From: Neisseria bacilliformis
GTDB taxonomy: Bacteria; Pseudomonadota; Gammaproteobacteria; Burkholderiales; Neisseriaceae
Direction: 5' to 3'
Assembly (NCBI RefSeq): GCF_014055025.1
Contig: NZ_CP059571.1
Coordinates: forward strand, 682,001 to 746,000
DNA: 64,000 bases
Shown here in pieces: positions 1 through 6,665 of the stretch. The notes beneath the pieces are model-generated. The model was not told the DNA's origin, did no database searches, and was given only the letters and a program-made list of their open reading frames with translations. How positions within the stretch are numbered: position 1 is the first letter of the stretch; each line of letters begins with the position of its first letter. The translations under genes and the position numbers were made by a program.

Positions 1-79
1 AATGCCCAAAATCAACAGTGCGTTCGAGCGGGCGGATACGGATAGCTGTTTGCGCCGCTGCGAATCTTTGATTTGACAT
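1..79 (-). CDS. Leftward early phage gene, 3' part outside window
   Basis: An ATG at 77-79 on the minus strand opens a frame (MSNQRFAAAQ...) that runs off the left edge after 26 codons. AGGAG lies just upstream at about 86-90, well spaced for a ribosome-binding site. It is the last visible member of the leftward early operon that begins at 1403. The fragment is too short to identify a family. Confidence 0.45.
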   Translation of the reverse strand, partial: MSNQRFAAAQTAIRIRPLERTVDFGH

Positions 80-94
80 TGTTTTCTCCTTTAT

Positions 95-117
95 GGCCGT
101 CTGAATTTCAGGCGGCC
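95..117. repeat. Degenerate uptake-sequence inverted pair
   Basis: GGCCGTCTGAA faces TTCAGGCGGCC, an imperfect inverted pair of the neisserial DNA uptake sequence, followed by a T-run on the right. It sits between two leftward genes, so as a terminator it would act on rightward transcripts. Confidence 0.5.
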
Positions 118-143
118 TTTTTTGCGGCGGGTCGGGACGCGCC

Positions 144-410
144 CTACATGACGGGTTCGTAGGGGGGGATGATGGTGCTTTTGTCGGCTTCGAGGGCGCG
201 TTTCTCGCTTTCGCGCGCGCTTTTGGCGGCGGCTTCGAAGGCTTCGGCCATTTCTCTGTAATGCGCGGCTTCGGGCGGTTCGGCGAAGACGGCGGGCTGT
301 ATTTGCTGCCGCAGGGTTTGCGGCTCTGGGGTGTCGCAGCCGCCTATGGCGGAGATGGCAATCAGGGCGGCGGCGAAGACTGCCCAGGCGGTGAGTTTTT
401 CGGGGGTCAT
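144..410 (-). CDS. Small phage lipoprotein/membrane protein, 88 aa
   Basis: The start at 408-410 follows AAAGGA with good spacing. The N-terminus has one hydrophobic segment (residues 8-22) ending at a Cys in a loose lipobox (AIGGC, Cys25). An Ala/Glu-rich helical region and a short Pro/Tyr tail follow. Probably membrane-anchored; function unknown. The frame stays open upstream to about 560 with a protein-like stretch (DEWARHGLIPAE), so a larger or decayed gene with a non-ATG start is possible. Confidence 0.55.
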   Translation of the reverse strand: MTPEKLTAWAVFAAALIAISAIGGCDTPEPQTLRQQIQPAVFAEPPEAAHYREMAEAFEAAAKSARESEKRALEADKSTIIPPYEPVM

Positions 411-574
411 TTGTTTGTCCTTTGTTTTGGGGGTGGCGGTTTCTTCGTCCCGCCCGCGCCGCGCCTGCCAAGGAATGGGGAGAAATTCAGGCCGCGTGTT
501 GTCGGGGTTTGTTTCGGCAGGGATTAGGCCGTGCCGCGCCCACTCGTCCGACTGACGGCGCGGCAATCTTGGGA

Positions 575-802
575 TTATTCGGTCGGGCGTTTTTCCCAGT
601 TGTACTCGTCGATTTCTTCGGCGAGGCGGGTGTGGGCGATGGTTTCGAGGGCGGCCATGATTTTGTTCCATGTGTCTGTGCCGACTTTGCGGTACAGGGT
701 GTCGATGGGTTCGGTGGCGGCAATTTCTGCGGCCAGCGTCATGGCGGCGGCGGGTTGTTTGTAGGGTTTGGCAATCAGGTCGGCGAGTTGGTCGTCGGTC
801 AT
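575..802 (-). CDS. Hypothetical early phage protein, 75 aa
   Basis: The frame starts with MTDDQLADLI at 800-802 behind AAAGGA. It is acidic, mainly helical, with no membrane segment or motif I can name. It lies 11 bp after the next upstream gene in the same leftward operon, so the two are probably co-transcribed from the promoter near 1445. Confidence 0.6.
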   Translation of the reverse strand: MTDDQLADLIAKPYKQPAAAMTLAAEIAATEPIDTLYRKVGTDTWNKIMAALETIAHTRLAEEIDEYNWEKRPTE

Positions 803-813
803 GGCTGTTCCTT

Positions 814-1182
814 TCAGGCGGCCTGTGCGGCGGTGTAGCTGTGTTCCATTTGGGCGGGGAAGGTGAAGTCTTCTTCTGCGTCTATGTGGCAGTTCATAGC
901 GTCGGCCATGCGGGGGTCGCGGCAGCGGGCGGCTTCGTCGGCGAGCCATTCGCGCCAATCGGTTTTGTCGGCTGCATCGTTGGGAACAACGCCCGTTGCT
1001 TCGATGCACTCGCGGCGGTATTCGGGGTAGATGCGGCAGGCGATGGCGGCGCAGTCGGCTTTGAGGGCGGCGGCGTTTGCTTCGGCCTCTGCTTCCGCCG
1101 CTTCGGCTGCGTCGATGGCGCGGTAGTAGGCGGCTTCGGCGGCCAGCCATGCGCCCTCTGCGTGGGGGTTGAGGGGTTTCAT
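814..1182 (-). CDS. Hypothetical Ala-rich phage protein, 122 aa
   Basis: Starts at 1180-1182 (MKPLNPHAEG) after GGGAG. Residues 12-45 are an Ala/Glu-rich helix, possibly a short coiled coil. The C-terminal half has four Cys, with Trp and Asp/Glu. No family recognised. It is an internal gene of the leftward operon 1403 to 1. Confidence 0.6.
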   Translation of the reverse strand: MKPLNPHAEGAWLAAEAAYYRAIDAAEAAEAEAEANAAALKADCAAIACRIYPEYRRECIEATGVVPNDAADKTDWREWLADEAARCRDPRMADAMNCHIDAEEDFTFPAQMEHSYTAAQAA

Positions 1183-1217
1183 GCTTTGCTCCCTGCCCCC
1201 TTGCGGGGGCGTGCGGT

Positions 1218-1403
1218 TTAGGCGAGGTAGTTGAAGGGGTGGGCGTTGTGGTGGGCGGCGGAGGCTTCGGGCAGGCTGCCTGCTTCGATCACTGTGCCGT
1301 CGATGTAGCGCAGTTCGTAGCGGCTGCGGCTTTTGTATAGGCGGCCGAGGGTGGTTTCGTCTTTGCCGTAGTGGTGGCGCATGAGGTTGTGGATGGGTTT
1401 CAT
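1218..1403 (-). CDS. Hypothetical phage protein, first gene of leftward operon, 61 aa
   Basis: Start at 1401-1403 behind AAGGAG, giving a basic protein (MKPIHNLMRH...) with an Arg/Tyr-rich central part. It is the promoter-proximal gene of the leftward early operon, about 40 bp downstream of a strong promoter overlapped by repressor-like sites. Function unknown. Confidence 0.6.
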   Translation of the reverse strand: MKPIHNLMRHHYGKDETTLGRLYKSRSRYELRYIDGTVIEAGSLPEASAAHHNAHPFNYLA

Positions 1404-1441
1404 GGGGGCTCCTTGTTGGTTGCGTTGTTTCGATGGGGTGG

Positions 1442-1530
1442 ATTATAGCAAAGCTAATAAACAATACAATAGCAAAGATACGATTTTATTTAGCAAAGAT
1501 TGTATATTGTTGATTTTATTTATAACAAAG
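1442..1530 (-). promoter_or_regulatory. Leftward early promoter with four operator-like repeats
   Basis: On the minus strand TTGTAT (complement at 1464-1469), a 16-bp spacer and a perfect TATAAT (complement at 1442-1447) form a promoter for the operon starting at 1403. TAGCAAAG occurs at 1446-1453, 1470-1477 and 1491-1498, and TAACAAAG at 1523-1530. The first overlaps the -10 box and the second abuts the -35. TAGCAAAG also occurs inverted at 4442-4449 in front of the Cro-like gene, so these are likely operators of the repressor at 3703-4368 (inference). Confidence 0.6.
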
Positions 1531-1550
1531 TTTGTGCAGGCACAAAAAAA

Positions 1551-1568
1551 CCGCCCTTTTCGGGCGGT
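1551..1568 (-). terminator. Hairpin with A-tract on its left side
   Basis: ACCGCCC and GGGCGGT pair around a short loop; seven A lie to the left, which read as U on a leftward transcript. The hairpin separates the leftward operon promoter region from the rightward cargo gene at 1637. Confidence 0.5.
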
Positions 1569-1636
1569 TGTCAGACTCGGAGGCGCGGATATATAGTGCG
1601 CCATTTACCCAATGACACAAAATTAAAGGAATAAAA

Positions 1637-2389
1637 ATGGAAGATTTGACCCCGATATTGCAGGTTGCCTATGCCGTGCTGAATAATTTCAAAGGCCGTC
1701 AGGGGCATATCAACGAAATTGCCGAGGCGGCGCTGCGGACGAATCAGACTATGGGCTTGGATGCCGCCGCTTTCGGCAGCAAATTGTCGGGTGCCCTGTC
1801 TGCGCATGTGAAAAAGAAAGATGCCGTTTTTGCACGGGTGGCAGGGAAGAAAGACGCAAAGGGGAAAGTTGTTTCATATAAGAAGGGAATGTACCGACTT
1901 AAACAGGTGCGGATATCCAAGCCTACCGAAGTCAATATCGCCCCGCAGGTAGACAGTGCCTTTTTGGGAAAGGCCGGGGAGTTGGGCGTTATGAGCGAAT
2001 TGCTGTTTTGGGGGTTTAATGCTTCTTTAATGGTGGTGGACAAAGGGATTGATATTGTCGCTTCCAAAGAAAACCTGTATTACCACATTCAAGTCAAAAC
2101 CGCGCAGCCGAAAAGCAACGGCACTTTCGGCTTCAGTATTAATTTGAAATCGTTTGAAAACAACCACAGCGGCAACACGTATTATATTTTTCTTATGAGG
2201 GAATCCGCGCGTTCCGTGTTTGCCGTTATCCCCAGCAGTCATATCACCACCTTGCGCAACAGGGGCTTGATAAAAGGGACTGACAATCTGTCTGTTACCC
2301 TGTCTGTTTTGGATAAGGGAAAGAAATATTTACTGAACAATAAGGACGATATTACTACTTTTATCAATAATTTCGGTCAAATCAAATAA
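1637..2389 (+). CDS. HARE-HTH plus PD-(D/E)XK nuclease-like protein, 250 aa
   Basis: ATG at 1637 follows AAAGGA. Residues 1-90 look like a HARE winged helix (conserved hydrophobics, GRQGHINEIAE, a closing GMYRLK strand). Residues about 108-160 resemble a restriction-endonuclease fold: GELGVMSELLFWGF, then GIDIVAS, then HIQVKTAQ, which supplies the usual E...D...(E/Q)xK pattern. HARE-HTH to endonuclease fusions are known in DNA-modification and restriction contexts. The gene has its own upstream inverted repeat (GGCGC 1582-1586 / GCGCC 1598-1602) and a downstream terminator. It sits between two leftward operons, the layout of a phage moron. A defence role is inference. Confidence 0.7.
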   Translation: MEDLTPILQVAYAVLNNFKGRQGHINEIAEAALRTNQTMGLDAAAFGSKLSGALSAHVKKKDAVFARVAGKKDAKGKVVSYKKGMYRLKQVRISKPTEVNIAPQVDSAFLGKAGELGVMSELLFWGFNASLMVVDKGIDIVASKENLYYHIQVKTAQPKSNGTFGFSINLKSFENNHSGNTYYIFLMRESARSVFAVIPSSHITTLRNRGLIKGTDNLSVTLSVLDKGKKYLLNNKDDITTFINNFGQIK

Positions 2390-2422
2390 GACTGCCGTTG
2401 TTTTCAGCCTGTTGCGATTGGT

Positions 2423-2456
2423 AAAAAGGCCGTCTGATTTTTTAGACGGCCTTTTG
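2423..2456. terminator. Uptake-sequence inverted repeat terminator
   Basis: AAGGCCGTCT (2426-2435) pairs with AGACGGCCTT (2444-2453) with T-rich flanks on both sides, so it can end transcription in both directions. It lies between the rightward cargo gene and the leftward chaperone gene. Confidence 0.75.
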
Positions 2457-2461
2457 TGCGG

Positions 2462-2881
2462 CTATTCGACGGTCATTTCCGCTATCGGCAGTGCCGACCG
2501 GATGTTGTGGCGGCGGCGCAGGTCGGCGAGGTCTTTGTGGACAAGCGCGTTAAACATTCCGGCTGCGGTTTGTATGATGCCGGGGTTGGATTTGAGAAAG
2601 CCGGCCGCTTTGTCGGCGGTGTAGCCGTCGATGTTTTCCGCCGGTTCGATTTGGAAGACGGTGCGGTAGCGGGCGGTGATGGCGGCGGCGTTTTGCCCGT
2701 CTTCGGTTTCCGCCGTGTAGTCGGCGCGGATGTCGTAGCAGATTTGGAAGGCTTCTTCGTTGATTTGCAGACGTTCGGCGGTAATGCCTGCCTGTTCGCG
2801 GATAAGGCCGTGCATGATTTCGGGGGTGTGATCGATGTGTGCGGACAGGACGTCGAAGGCCAGTAGTTTGACTGTGGTCAT
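2462..2881 (-). CDS. SecB-like chaperone of a toxin-antitoxin-chaperone module, 139 aa
   Basis: The ATG at 2879-2881 overlaps the antitoxin stop by an ATGA junction, which fixes the start. Alternating strands lead to YRTVFQIEP, then a C-terminal segment (IIQTAAGMFNALVHKDLADL followed by LPIA) that follows the SecB pattern of an F.yar..i.dL helix and a closing P.n strand. Length is near SecB (about 150). In M. tuberculosis Rv1955-1956-1957 the gene order is toxin, HigA antitoxin, SecB-like chaperone; the same order appears here. The proposed role is to bind the antitoxin's C-terminal tail and protect it. The family call rests on pattern only. Confidence 0.6.
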   Translation of the reverse strand: MTTVKLLAFDVLSAHIDHTPEIMHGLIREQAGITAERLQINEEAFQICYDIRADYTAETEDGQNAAAITARYRTVFQIEPAENIDGYTADKAAGFLKSNPGIIQTAAGMFNALVHKDLADLRRRHNIRSALPIAEMTVE

Positions 2882-3255
2882 GATTGGGTTGTGCTTTCTG
2901 TGCGCCATGCGGGCATGGTCAGGTTGACGGTGGTCCATTTGGCGGGTCGGCGTTCTGTGGTGTCGGGCAGGTTGTTGGCGGCCTGCATGGAAAGGATGGC
3001 GGTGTATTCGCGGCGCAGGCGGGATTCGGTGGTGATGACGAGGTTTTCGCCGACGGCGTGGAGGACGGATACCATGGTTTCGATGGTGGGGTTGCTGTCG
3101 CCGCCCATTAGGCGGCTGATAAGGGATTTGCTTTTGCCTGTGCGTGCGGCCAGTTCGGTCTGGGTGAGTTGTTTGCTTTCGAGCAGGCCGTCGAGCATGA
3201 TGGCAAAGTCGATTTTTGCGGCTTCCTGTTGCTTGATTAGTCGGTAATCAGACAT
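2878..3255 (-). CDS. higA: HigA-like XRE antitoxin with C-terminal tail, 125 aa
   Basis: Start at 3253-3255 behind AGGAGC; it overlaps the toxin's 3' end by 19 bp. Residues about 15-70 are an XRE helix-turn-helix (LTQTELAARTGKSKSLISRL). After the DNA-binding domain a tail of about 35 residues is rich in Trp, Arg and Thr (RRPAKWTTVNLTMPAW). Ordinary HigA proteins of this type usually end near residue 95-100. In chaperone-controlled systems such a tail is the chaperone-addiction segment, which fits the SecB-like gene next door. Confidence 0.75.
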   Translation of the reverse strand: MSDYRLIKQQEAAKIDFAIMLDGLLESKQLTQTELAARTGKSKSLISRLMGGDSNPTIETMVSVLHAVGENLVITTESRLRREYTAILSMQAANNLPDTTERRPAKWTTVNLTMPAWRTESTTQS

Positions 3256-3647
3256 TTGATTGCTCCTGATATTTGCAGTTTGTTGAAGGCGTTGGCGGCT
3301 TTTTTGAGGTCGGCGGCTTTGGTTTTCTGCCATTTTTTCCAAACGGAGTGGGTCAGCAGCAGCATTCCTTTTGTGCCGGGTATGGGGACGGCGTAGATGC
3401 GGATGGGCTGTTTGATGAATTCCATGACTTTGAGGCCGTCGGCTTCTCCGGCTTCGTGGAACATGGCGGACGGCAATTTTTCACCTGCGGCAAAACGCTC
3501 CATGATGATTTCGAGGGCGGCAGCCTTACGGACGGTTTGACGGTCGTTACGGAAGGCGGCCAGCTCTTTTTCCAAGTCGGAAGATTCGCCCTCATCCGCC
3601 AGCACGATGAGCGGTCTTGCACCATTGTAGAGTATTTTGGGCTTCAT
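3237..3647 (-). CDS. higB: HigB/RelE-type toxin (Gp49-like), 136 aa
   Basis: Start MKPKILYNGA at 3645-3647. The core (VMEFIKQPIRIYAVPIPG, LLTHSVWKKWQKT, DLKKAANAFNKL) matches phage-derived Gp49-like HigB toxins, ribosome-associated RelE-superfamily mRNA interferases. It is longer at the N-terminus than most. It is the first gene of the leftward toxin-antitoxin-chaperone operon, with an imperfect palindrome directly upstream that could be the antitoxin operator. Confidence 0.75.
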   Translation of the reverse strand: MKPKILYNGARPLIVLADEGESSDLEKELAAFRNDRQTVRKAAALEIIMERFAAGEKLPSAMFHEAGEADGLKVMEFIKQPIRIYAVPIPGTKGMLLLTHSVWKKWQKTKAADLKKAANAFNKLQISGAIKCLITD

Positions 3648-3649
3648 GT

Positions 3650-3667
3650 GTTTACTTATATGTGAAC
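3650..3667. promoter_or_regulatory. Imperfect palindrome upstream of toxin, probable operator
   Basis: GTTTAC and GTGAAC face each other across 6 bp immediately upstream of the toxin start. Antitoxin-operator palindromes commonly occupy this position; binding is inferred. Confidence 0.4.
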
Positions 3668-3702
3668 TTGCGTTTTCGGACGGCCTCGCGGGTTTGGTCG
3701 GT

Positions 3703-4368
3703 TCAGAAGGTTTCCAGCGTCCAGCGGCCTTTGACGCGGCCGCAGATGCGCAGGTTTTCAAGGGCTGCGCCCTCGAGGGTTTCCACGGGGTAGGCTTTGT
3801 TGTCGGAGATGATGTTGAGGCCGCCGCTGACCAGGGCGTGCAGGCGTTTAATGCGCAGGCCAGAAGGGGTGAGGATGACGTAGATGCCGTCGCCGTCGTA
3901 GCGGTCGGCGGAGGTGTCGGCAAACACCACGTCGCCGGGGTTGATGGTGTCCTGCATGGAATCGCCTTTAGCGTTGATGATGCGCAGTTTGCCGAGGTTG
4001 CCGCCGAACTGCCGCCGCGCCCATGTTTCTAAAACAATCACGAAATCCACAATTTCGTCGGGGTCGTCGGCTTCGATGCCGTCCCCCATCCTGCCCGTGG
4101 CGGCCAGGCGCGGCACGGACAGCCAGCCTTCGCGGATGACGGGGGCGTCGCTGCGGTAGAGCACGGGGGCGGCTTCGTCATCCAGCCAGCCGCGCGGCAG
4201 GTCTAGGGCTTTTTCGATGTCGGAGGCTACGCCGTTGCCGATGTTGCGGTGGCCGTTCATCCATTGGTTCACCTGTGCCGCCGCTTTGCCGACGGCGCGG
4301 GCAAATTCTGTCTGATTGCCGTTGTAGCGTTCTTCAATAAGGGTTTTCACCCGTTCTATTCTGTTCAT
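3703..4368 (-). CDS. LexA/CI-like prophage repressor with S24 peptidase domain, 221 aa
   Basis: The ATG at 4366-4368 (MNRIERVKTL) has AAGGAG at ideal distance; an ATG nine codons upstream lacks one. Residues 1-60 are a helix-turn-helix (QTEFARAVGKAAAQVNQWMNG). The C-terminal half is a LexA-type S24 autoprotease: nucleophile Ser in KGDSMQDT and catalytic Lys in LRIKRL. It faces the Cro-like gene at 4483 across a region carrying repressor-like sites, the usual lysogeny switch. RecA-stimulated self-cleavage would link induction to DNA damage (family knowledge). Confidence 0.9.
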   Translation of the reverse strand: MNRIERVKTLIEERYNGNQTEFARAVGKAAAQVNQWMNGHRNIGNGVASDIEKALDLPRGWLDDEAAPVLYRSDAPVIREGWLSVPRLAATGRMGDGIEADDPDEIVDFVIVLETWARRQFGGNLGKLRIINAKGDSMQDTINPGDVVFADTSADRYDGDGIYVILTPSGLRIKRLHALVSGGLNIISDNKAYPVETLEGAALENLRICGRVKGRWTLETF

Positions 4369-4482
4369 TTTTAGTCTCCTTGTTTGGTTTGGCAATTTTA
4401 AAGCATTGCTAAAAATAACAAGGCTACTATTCTTGCGGTATCTTTGCTATACTATTCAGCATCCAATCAAAATCAATGCTAT
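4369..4482. promoter_or_regulatory. Divergent repressor/Cro control region
   Basis: This AT-rich 114-bp gap separates the leftward repressor gene from the rightward Cro-like gene. CTTTGCTA (4442-4449, inverse of TAGCAAAG) overlaps a rightward -10 TATACT (4448-4453), and CATTGCTA (4404-4411) is a near copy towards the repressor side. The same octamer recurs at 1446-1498. It probably holds both switch promoters and their operators. Confidence 0.55.
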
Positions 4483-4722
4483 ATGAAATTAATTGAGTAT
4501 TTAAACAGCGGGGTTTCCGCTTCCGATCTGGCAAAGAAGACCGGAATTGCCCCCGCGTTTTTATGGCAGGTCAAGAACGGCCGCCGAAAAATGCCGCCGA
4601 AATACTGTCCGAAAATCGAACAGGCCACAGGCGGGCAGGTAACGCGCCGCGACCTGCGCCCAGACGACTGGCACGAAATTTGGCCTGAATTGAAGGAGGG
4701 TCAGGCAGGTGCGCAGGGGTAG
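4483..4722 (+). CDS. Cro-like (YdaS type) helix-turn-helix protein, 79 aa
   Basis: MKLIEYLNSG starts at 4483. Residues 8-45 form a helix-turn-helix (SASDLAKKTGIAPAFLWQVKNGRRKMP) typical of YdaS/Cro proteins. Its place opposite the LexA-like repressor marks it as the lytic-side regulator. No clear ribosome-binding site precedes the ATG; an upstream in-frame ATG at 4444 exists but lies inside the -10/operator. Its 3' end overlaps the convergent KTSC gene. Confidence 0.8.
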   Translation: MKLIEYLNSGVSASDLAKKTGIAPAFLWQVKNGRRKMPPKYCPKIEQATGGQVTRRDLRPDDWHEIWPELKEGQAGAQG

Positions 4723-4904
4723 TTGTTTTTGATGTGCCGGTGGAAGTAGCGGCCTTTGGAGGGTGCTTGGAGCAGTTGGACGAAGACGGCTTCGGGTACG
4801 TCGAAGTAGCGGTATCGCCGGCCGTTTTTGAATTGGATTTCGAGTGTGCCTGCCTGCCAGGCGACGGAGGAAAGATTGGATGAAAGAACAGGTGTGTGAA
4901 TCAT
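4701..4904 (-). CDS. KTSC domain protein, 67 aa
   Basis: The start at 4902-4904 follows AAGAGG. The whole protein fits the KTSC domain: SSNLSSVAWQAGTLEIQFKNG, YRYFDVPEAVF, then APSKGRYFHRHIKNNY. The function of KTSC proteins is unknown; phages often carry them. It is leftward among rightward early genes, overlapping the Cro-like gene tail by 22 bp and the 5' end of the gene at 4880 by 25 bp. Confidence 0.75.
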   Translation of the reverse strand: MIHTPVLSSNLSSVAWQAGTLEIQFKNGRRYRYFDVPEAVFVQLLQAPSKGRYFHRHIKNNYPCAPA

Positions 4905-5062
4905 TCCGTGCCTCTTTTTCGATGATGTCGAAGGAGGAAATTGTAGCGCAGTTTGACGGGTGGGATTTTCGCGATGCGCAAGGCCATCCGCTGCGGAATT
5001 TTTTGCCGTTTCTGGTGCTGGCGGAGCTGGCCGCCGGGCGCGGCGGTGTGAAGGAGGATTGA
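4880..5062 (+). CDS. Hypothetical early phage protein, 60 aa
   Basis: The ATG at 4880 has a strong GGAGGAAAG site just upstream, which itself lies inside the antisense KTSC gene. The protein (MKEQVCESFR...) is short, acidic and helical with a hydrophobic centre (NFLPFLVLAELAAG). No family recognised. Confidence 0.6.
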   Translation: MKEQVCESFRASFSMMSKEEIVAQFDGWDFRDAQGHPLRNFLPFLVLAELAAGRGGVKED

Positions 5063-5063
5063 G

Positions 5064-5213
5064 ATGAAAGAAAGATATTTGAAGCTGAAAAAGAAAGAGC
5101 GCAAGCGTTTGGAAAAGCTGGCGTGGAAGAAGGCGCGCCAAAGCAAGGCCGCGCCGTTTGAGGTGGTTTCGTCTCTGGTTGATGCGTTAAGACTGGTCAG
5201 GAAGATGTGCTAG
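5064..5213 (+). CDS. Hypothetical Lys/Arg-rich phage peptide, 49 aa
   Basis: AAGGAGG at 5051-5057 precedes ATG 5064, two bases after the previous stop, so the two genes are coupled. The N-terminal half is very basic (KLKKKERKRLEKLAWKKARQ), suggesting nucleic-acid binding. Its end overlaps the convergent gene at 5197-5382. Confidence 0.55.
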   Translation: MKERYLKLKKKERKRLEKLAWKKARQSKAAPFEVVSSLVDALRLVRKMC

Positions 5214-5382
5214 ACAGCTGTTTTTCAATTTCCGTCAGCCTTTTAGCCAATTCTTCAATAAAGGCGGCAACGTTTTGAGCACTGTCCCGAGGATACCTTG
5301 GATCTGCCAAAAATTTGTCCGATTTGGTTTGTAGAGTGAGTTTGGCGATTTCCAAGGCGGTTGCGTAAGCGGATTCATTCAT
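5197..5382 (-). CDS. Hypothetical leftward phage protein, 61 aa
   Basis: Start at 5380-5382 with GGAG upstream. The product (MNESAYATAL...) is a helical acidic protein with a probable short coiled coil at the C-terminus (IEELAKRLTEIEKQL). Family unknown. It runs against the flanking rightward early genes. Confidence 0.55.
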   Translation of the reverse strand: MNESAYATALEIAKLTLQTKSDKFLADPRYPRDSAQNVAAFIEELAKRLTEIEKQLSSTSS

Positions 5383-5547
5383 TTTCGATTCTCCGTGAAG
5401 AGGGTTGTGTAGGAACTTCCATTCTACACGGATGAGAGGCAAAGCGGACAGACGCTTGGCAGCCCGGACAGACGGGCAAAAAGATGCCCCCGAATGGGGG
5501 CGGGAGGAAATTATGAAAGTTCGTATCAAAAACTTACGGAGCGGATT

Positions 5548-5772
5548 ATGCCATTGAAACCTTTGAAAGACAACAGCCAGTGCGCCCGATTGCTGGCGCA
5601 CTTTAAAGCGGGCGGCTCGGTTACGAGTTTTGAAGCCTACGATTTGTTCAAAATCACACAGCTTTCGGCGCGGATTATGGAACTGGAAGCGCGCGGGATT
5701 GCGATTGCCCGCGTGTGTGAAGAAAACGACGGGGCGCGTTATGTGCGCTATTCGATGGGAGGTGCGGCATGA
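5548..5772 (+). CDS. Small winged-helix protein upstream of replication genes, 74 aa
   Basis: MPLKPLKDNS starts at 5548 after GGAG. The middle (FEAYDLFKITQLSARIMELEARG) looks like a winged-helix recognition segment. Its stop overlaps the start of the initiator gene (ATGA), so they are translationally coupled. Probably an accessory of phage replication or early control. Confidence 0.65.
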   Translation: MPLKPLKDNSQCARLLAHFKAGGSVTSFEAYDLFKITQLSARIMELEARGIAIARVCEENDGARYVRYSMGGAA

Positions 5773-6665
5773 GTGTGAAGCTGATGGCCGGCGCACTGGA
5801 TTTGAAGATTCCGAGCGGGCAAAAGTTTGTGCTGACCGTGTTGTGCAATTTCGCCAATGACGACGGCTTGTGTTATCCGGGACAGGATACTCTGATGGAC
5901 AAGTGCAGTATGGGCAGAACGACAGTCGGCAACCATCTCAAATGGTTGGAAGAGCGCGGCTATCTGCGCAAGAACCGCCGTCAAAAAGGCAATATGCGCA
6001 AGTCGGATCTGTATCTCATCAATCTGAATCCCAATACATCGGAATGTTCAGATTTTGAATGTTCAGATTTTGAATGTTCAGATTTTGAATGTTCAGATTT
6101 TGGCAGTGAATGTTCAGATTTTGAACATTCGGAATGTTCAGATTCTGAACATTGCTATAAGGAAGAACCGTCAGAAACCTATAACCGTCAGAGAGAACAA
6201 AAGGATATTACGCGCGATGCGCTTCATTCGTCTGCTAAGCAGCCCGATTCGGCAAATCTTGCAGACAGGCCGTCTGAAAACCCGCCTGCCCAATCTGCCA
6301 GACCTGCCAAGCGCAAACCTTCCGCCGCACGCAGGGAGCTGGACGCGCTGAACCTGCTGGCCGACCGTGGCGTGGAGGGGGATTTGGCGCAGGACTATCT
6401 GGCAGTGCGCAAAGACAAGCGGGCGGCGACGCTGACGAAAACCGCGTTGGCGGGCTTGGAGCGTGAGGCGAACCGCGCGGGCTTGTCGCTGACGCAGGCC
6501 ATCACCCTGTGCTGCGAGCGCGGGTGGGTGGGTTTCCGTGCCGACTGGCTGCAAGACAAACACACCCGCGAGCGGGCGGCGGGTAACGGGCATACCAGCC
6601 ACTTTTTCGGGAACGAGTATTTTGAAAACGCCGACTACGGCGACGAAATCGGGGAGATACGGTAA
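5769..6665 (+). CDS. O-like phage replication initiator, 298 aa
   Basis: The start follows GGAGG and overlaps the previous stop. Residues 1-85 are a helix-turn-helix domain of the phage O/DnaD-like type (TLMDKCSMGRTTVGNHLKWLEERGYL). Residues about 92-126 are a run of ECSDF repeats encoded by 15-bp DNA repeats. The C-terminal part is charged and helical. Next comes a DnaC-like loader, matching lambda O-P order. The repeats within the gene suggest the origin lies here, as lambda ori lies in O. The protein repeat itself is probably a by-product of the DNA sites. Confidence 0.8.
   Translation: MSVKLMAGALDLKIPSGQKFVLTVLCNFANDDGLCYPGQDTLMDKCSMGRTTVGNHLKWLEERGYLRKNRRQKGNMRKSDLYLINLNPNTSECSDFECSDFECSDFECSDFGSECSDFEHSECSDSEHCYKEEPSETYNRQREQKDITRDALHSSAKQPDSANLADRPSENPPAQSARPAKRKPSAARRELDALNLLADRGVEGDLAQDYLAVRKDKRAATLTKTALAGLEREANRAGLSLTQAITLCCERGWVGFRADWLQDKHTRERAAGNGHTSHFFGNEYFENADYGDEIGEIR
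6042..6153. other. Candidate replication origin: iterons inside the initiator gene
   Basis: GAATGTTCAGATTTT occurs head-to-tail at 6042, 6057, 6072 and 6087, again at 6108, and with one change at 6132. Inverted half-sites (GAACATT) flank the last copy at 6123 and 6147, making GAACATTC/GAATGTTC palindromes. Regular 15-bp spacing inside an O-like gene is the hallmark of a lambda-type origin bound by the N-terminal domain of the initiator. Confidence 0.7.

Noticed and set aside
411-574. Possible extra gene between the 144-410 and 575-802 genes
   Set aside because: A protein-like stretch (DEWARHGLIPAE...) is in frame with the lipoprotein gene but has only a TTG start and no ribosome-binding site, so I mention it under that gene instead.
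6042-6153. ECSDF repeats as a functional protein motif or phase-variable tract
   Set aside because: The DNA repeat with inverted half-sites and the location in an O-like gene explain it better as origin iterons; the peptide repeat is then a consequence.
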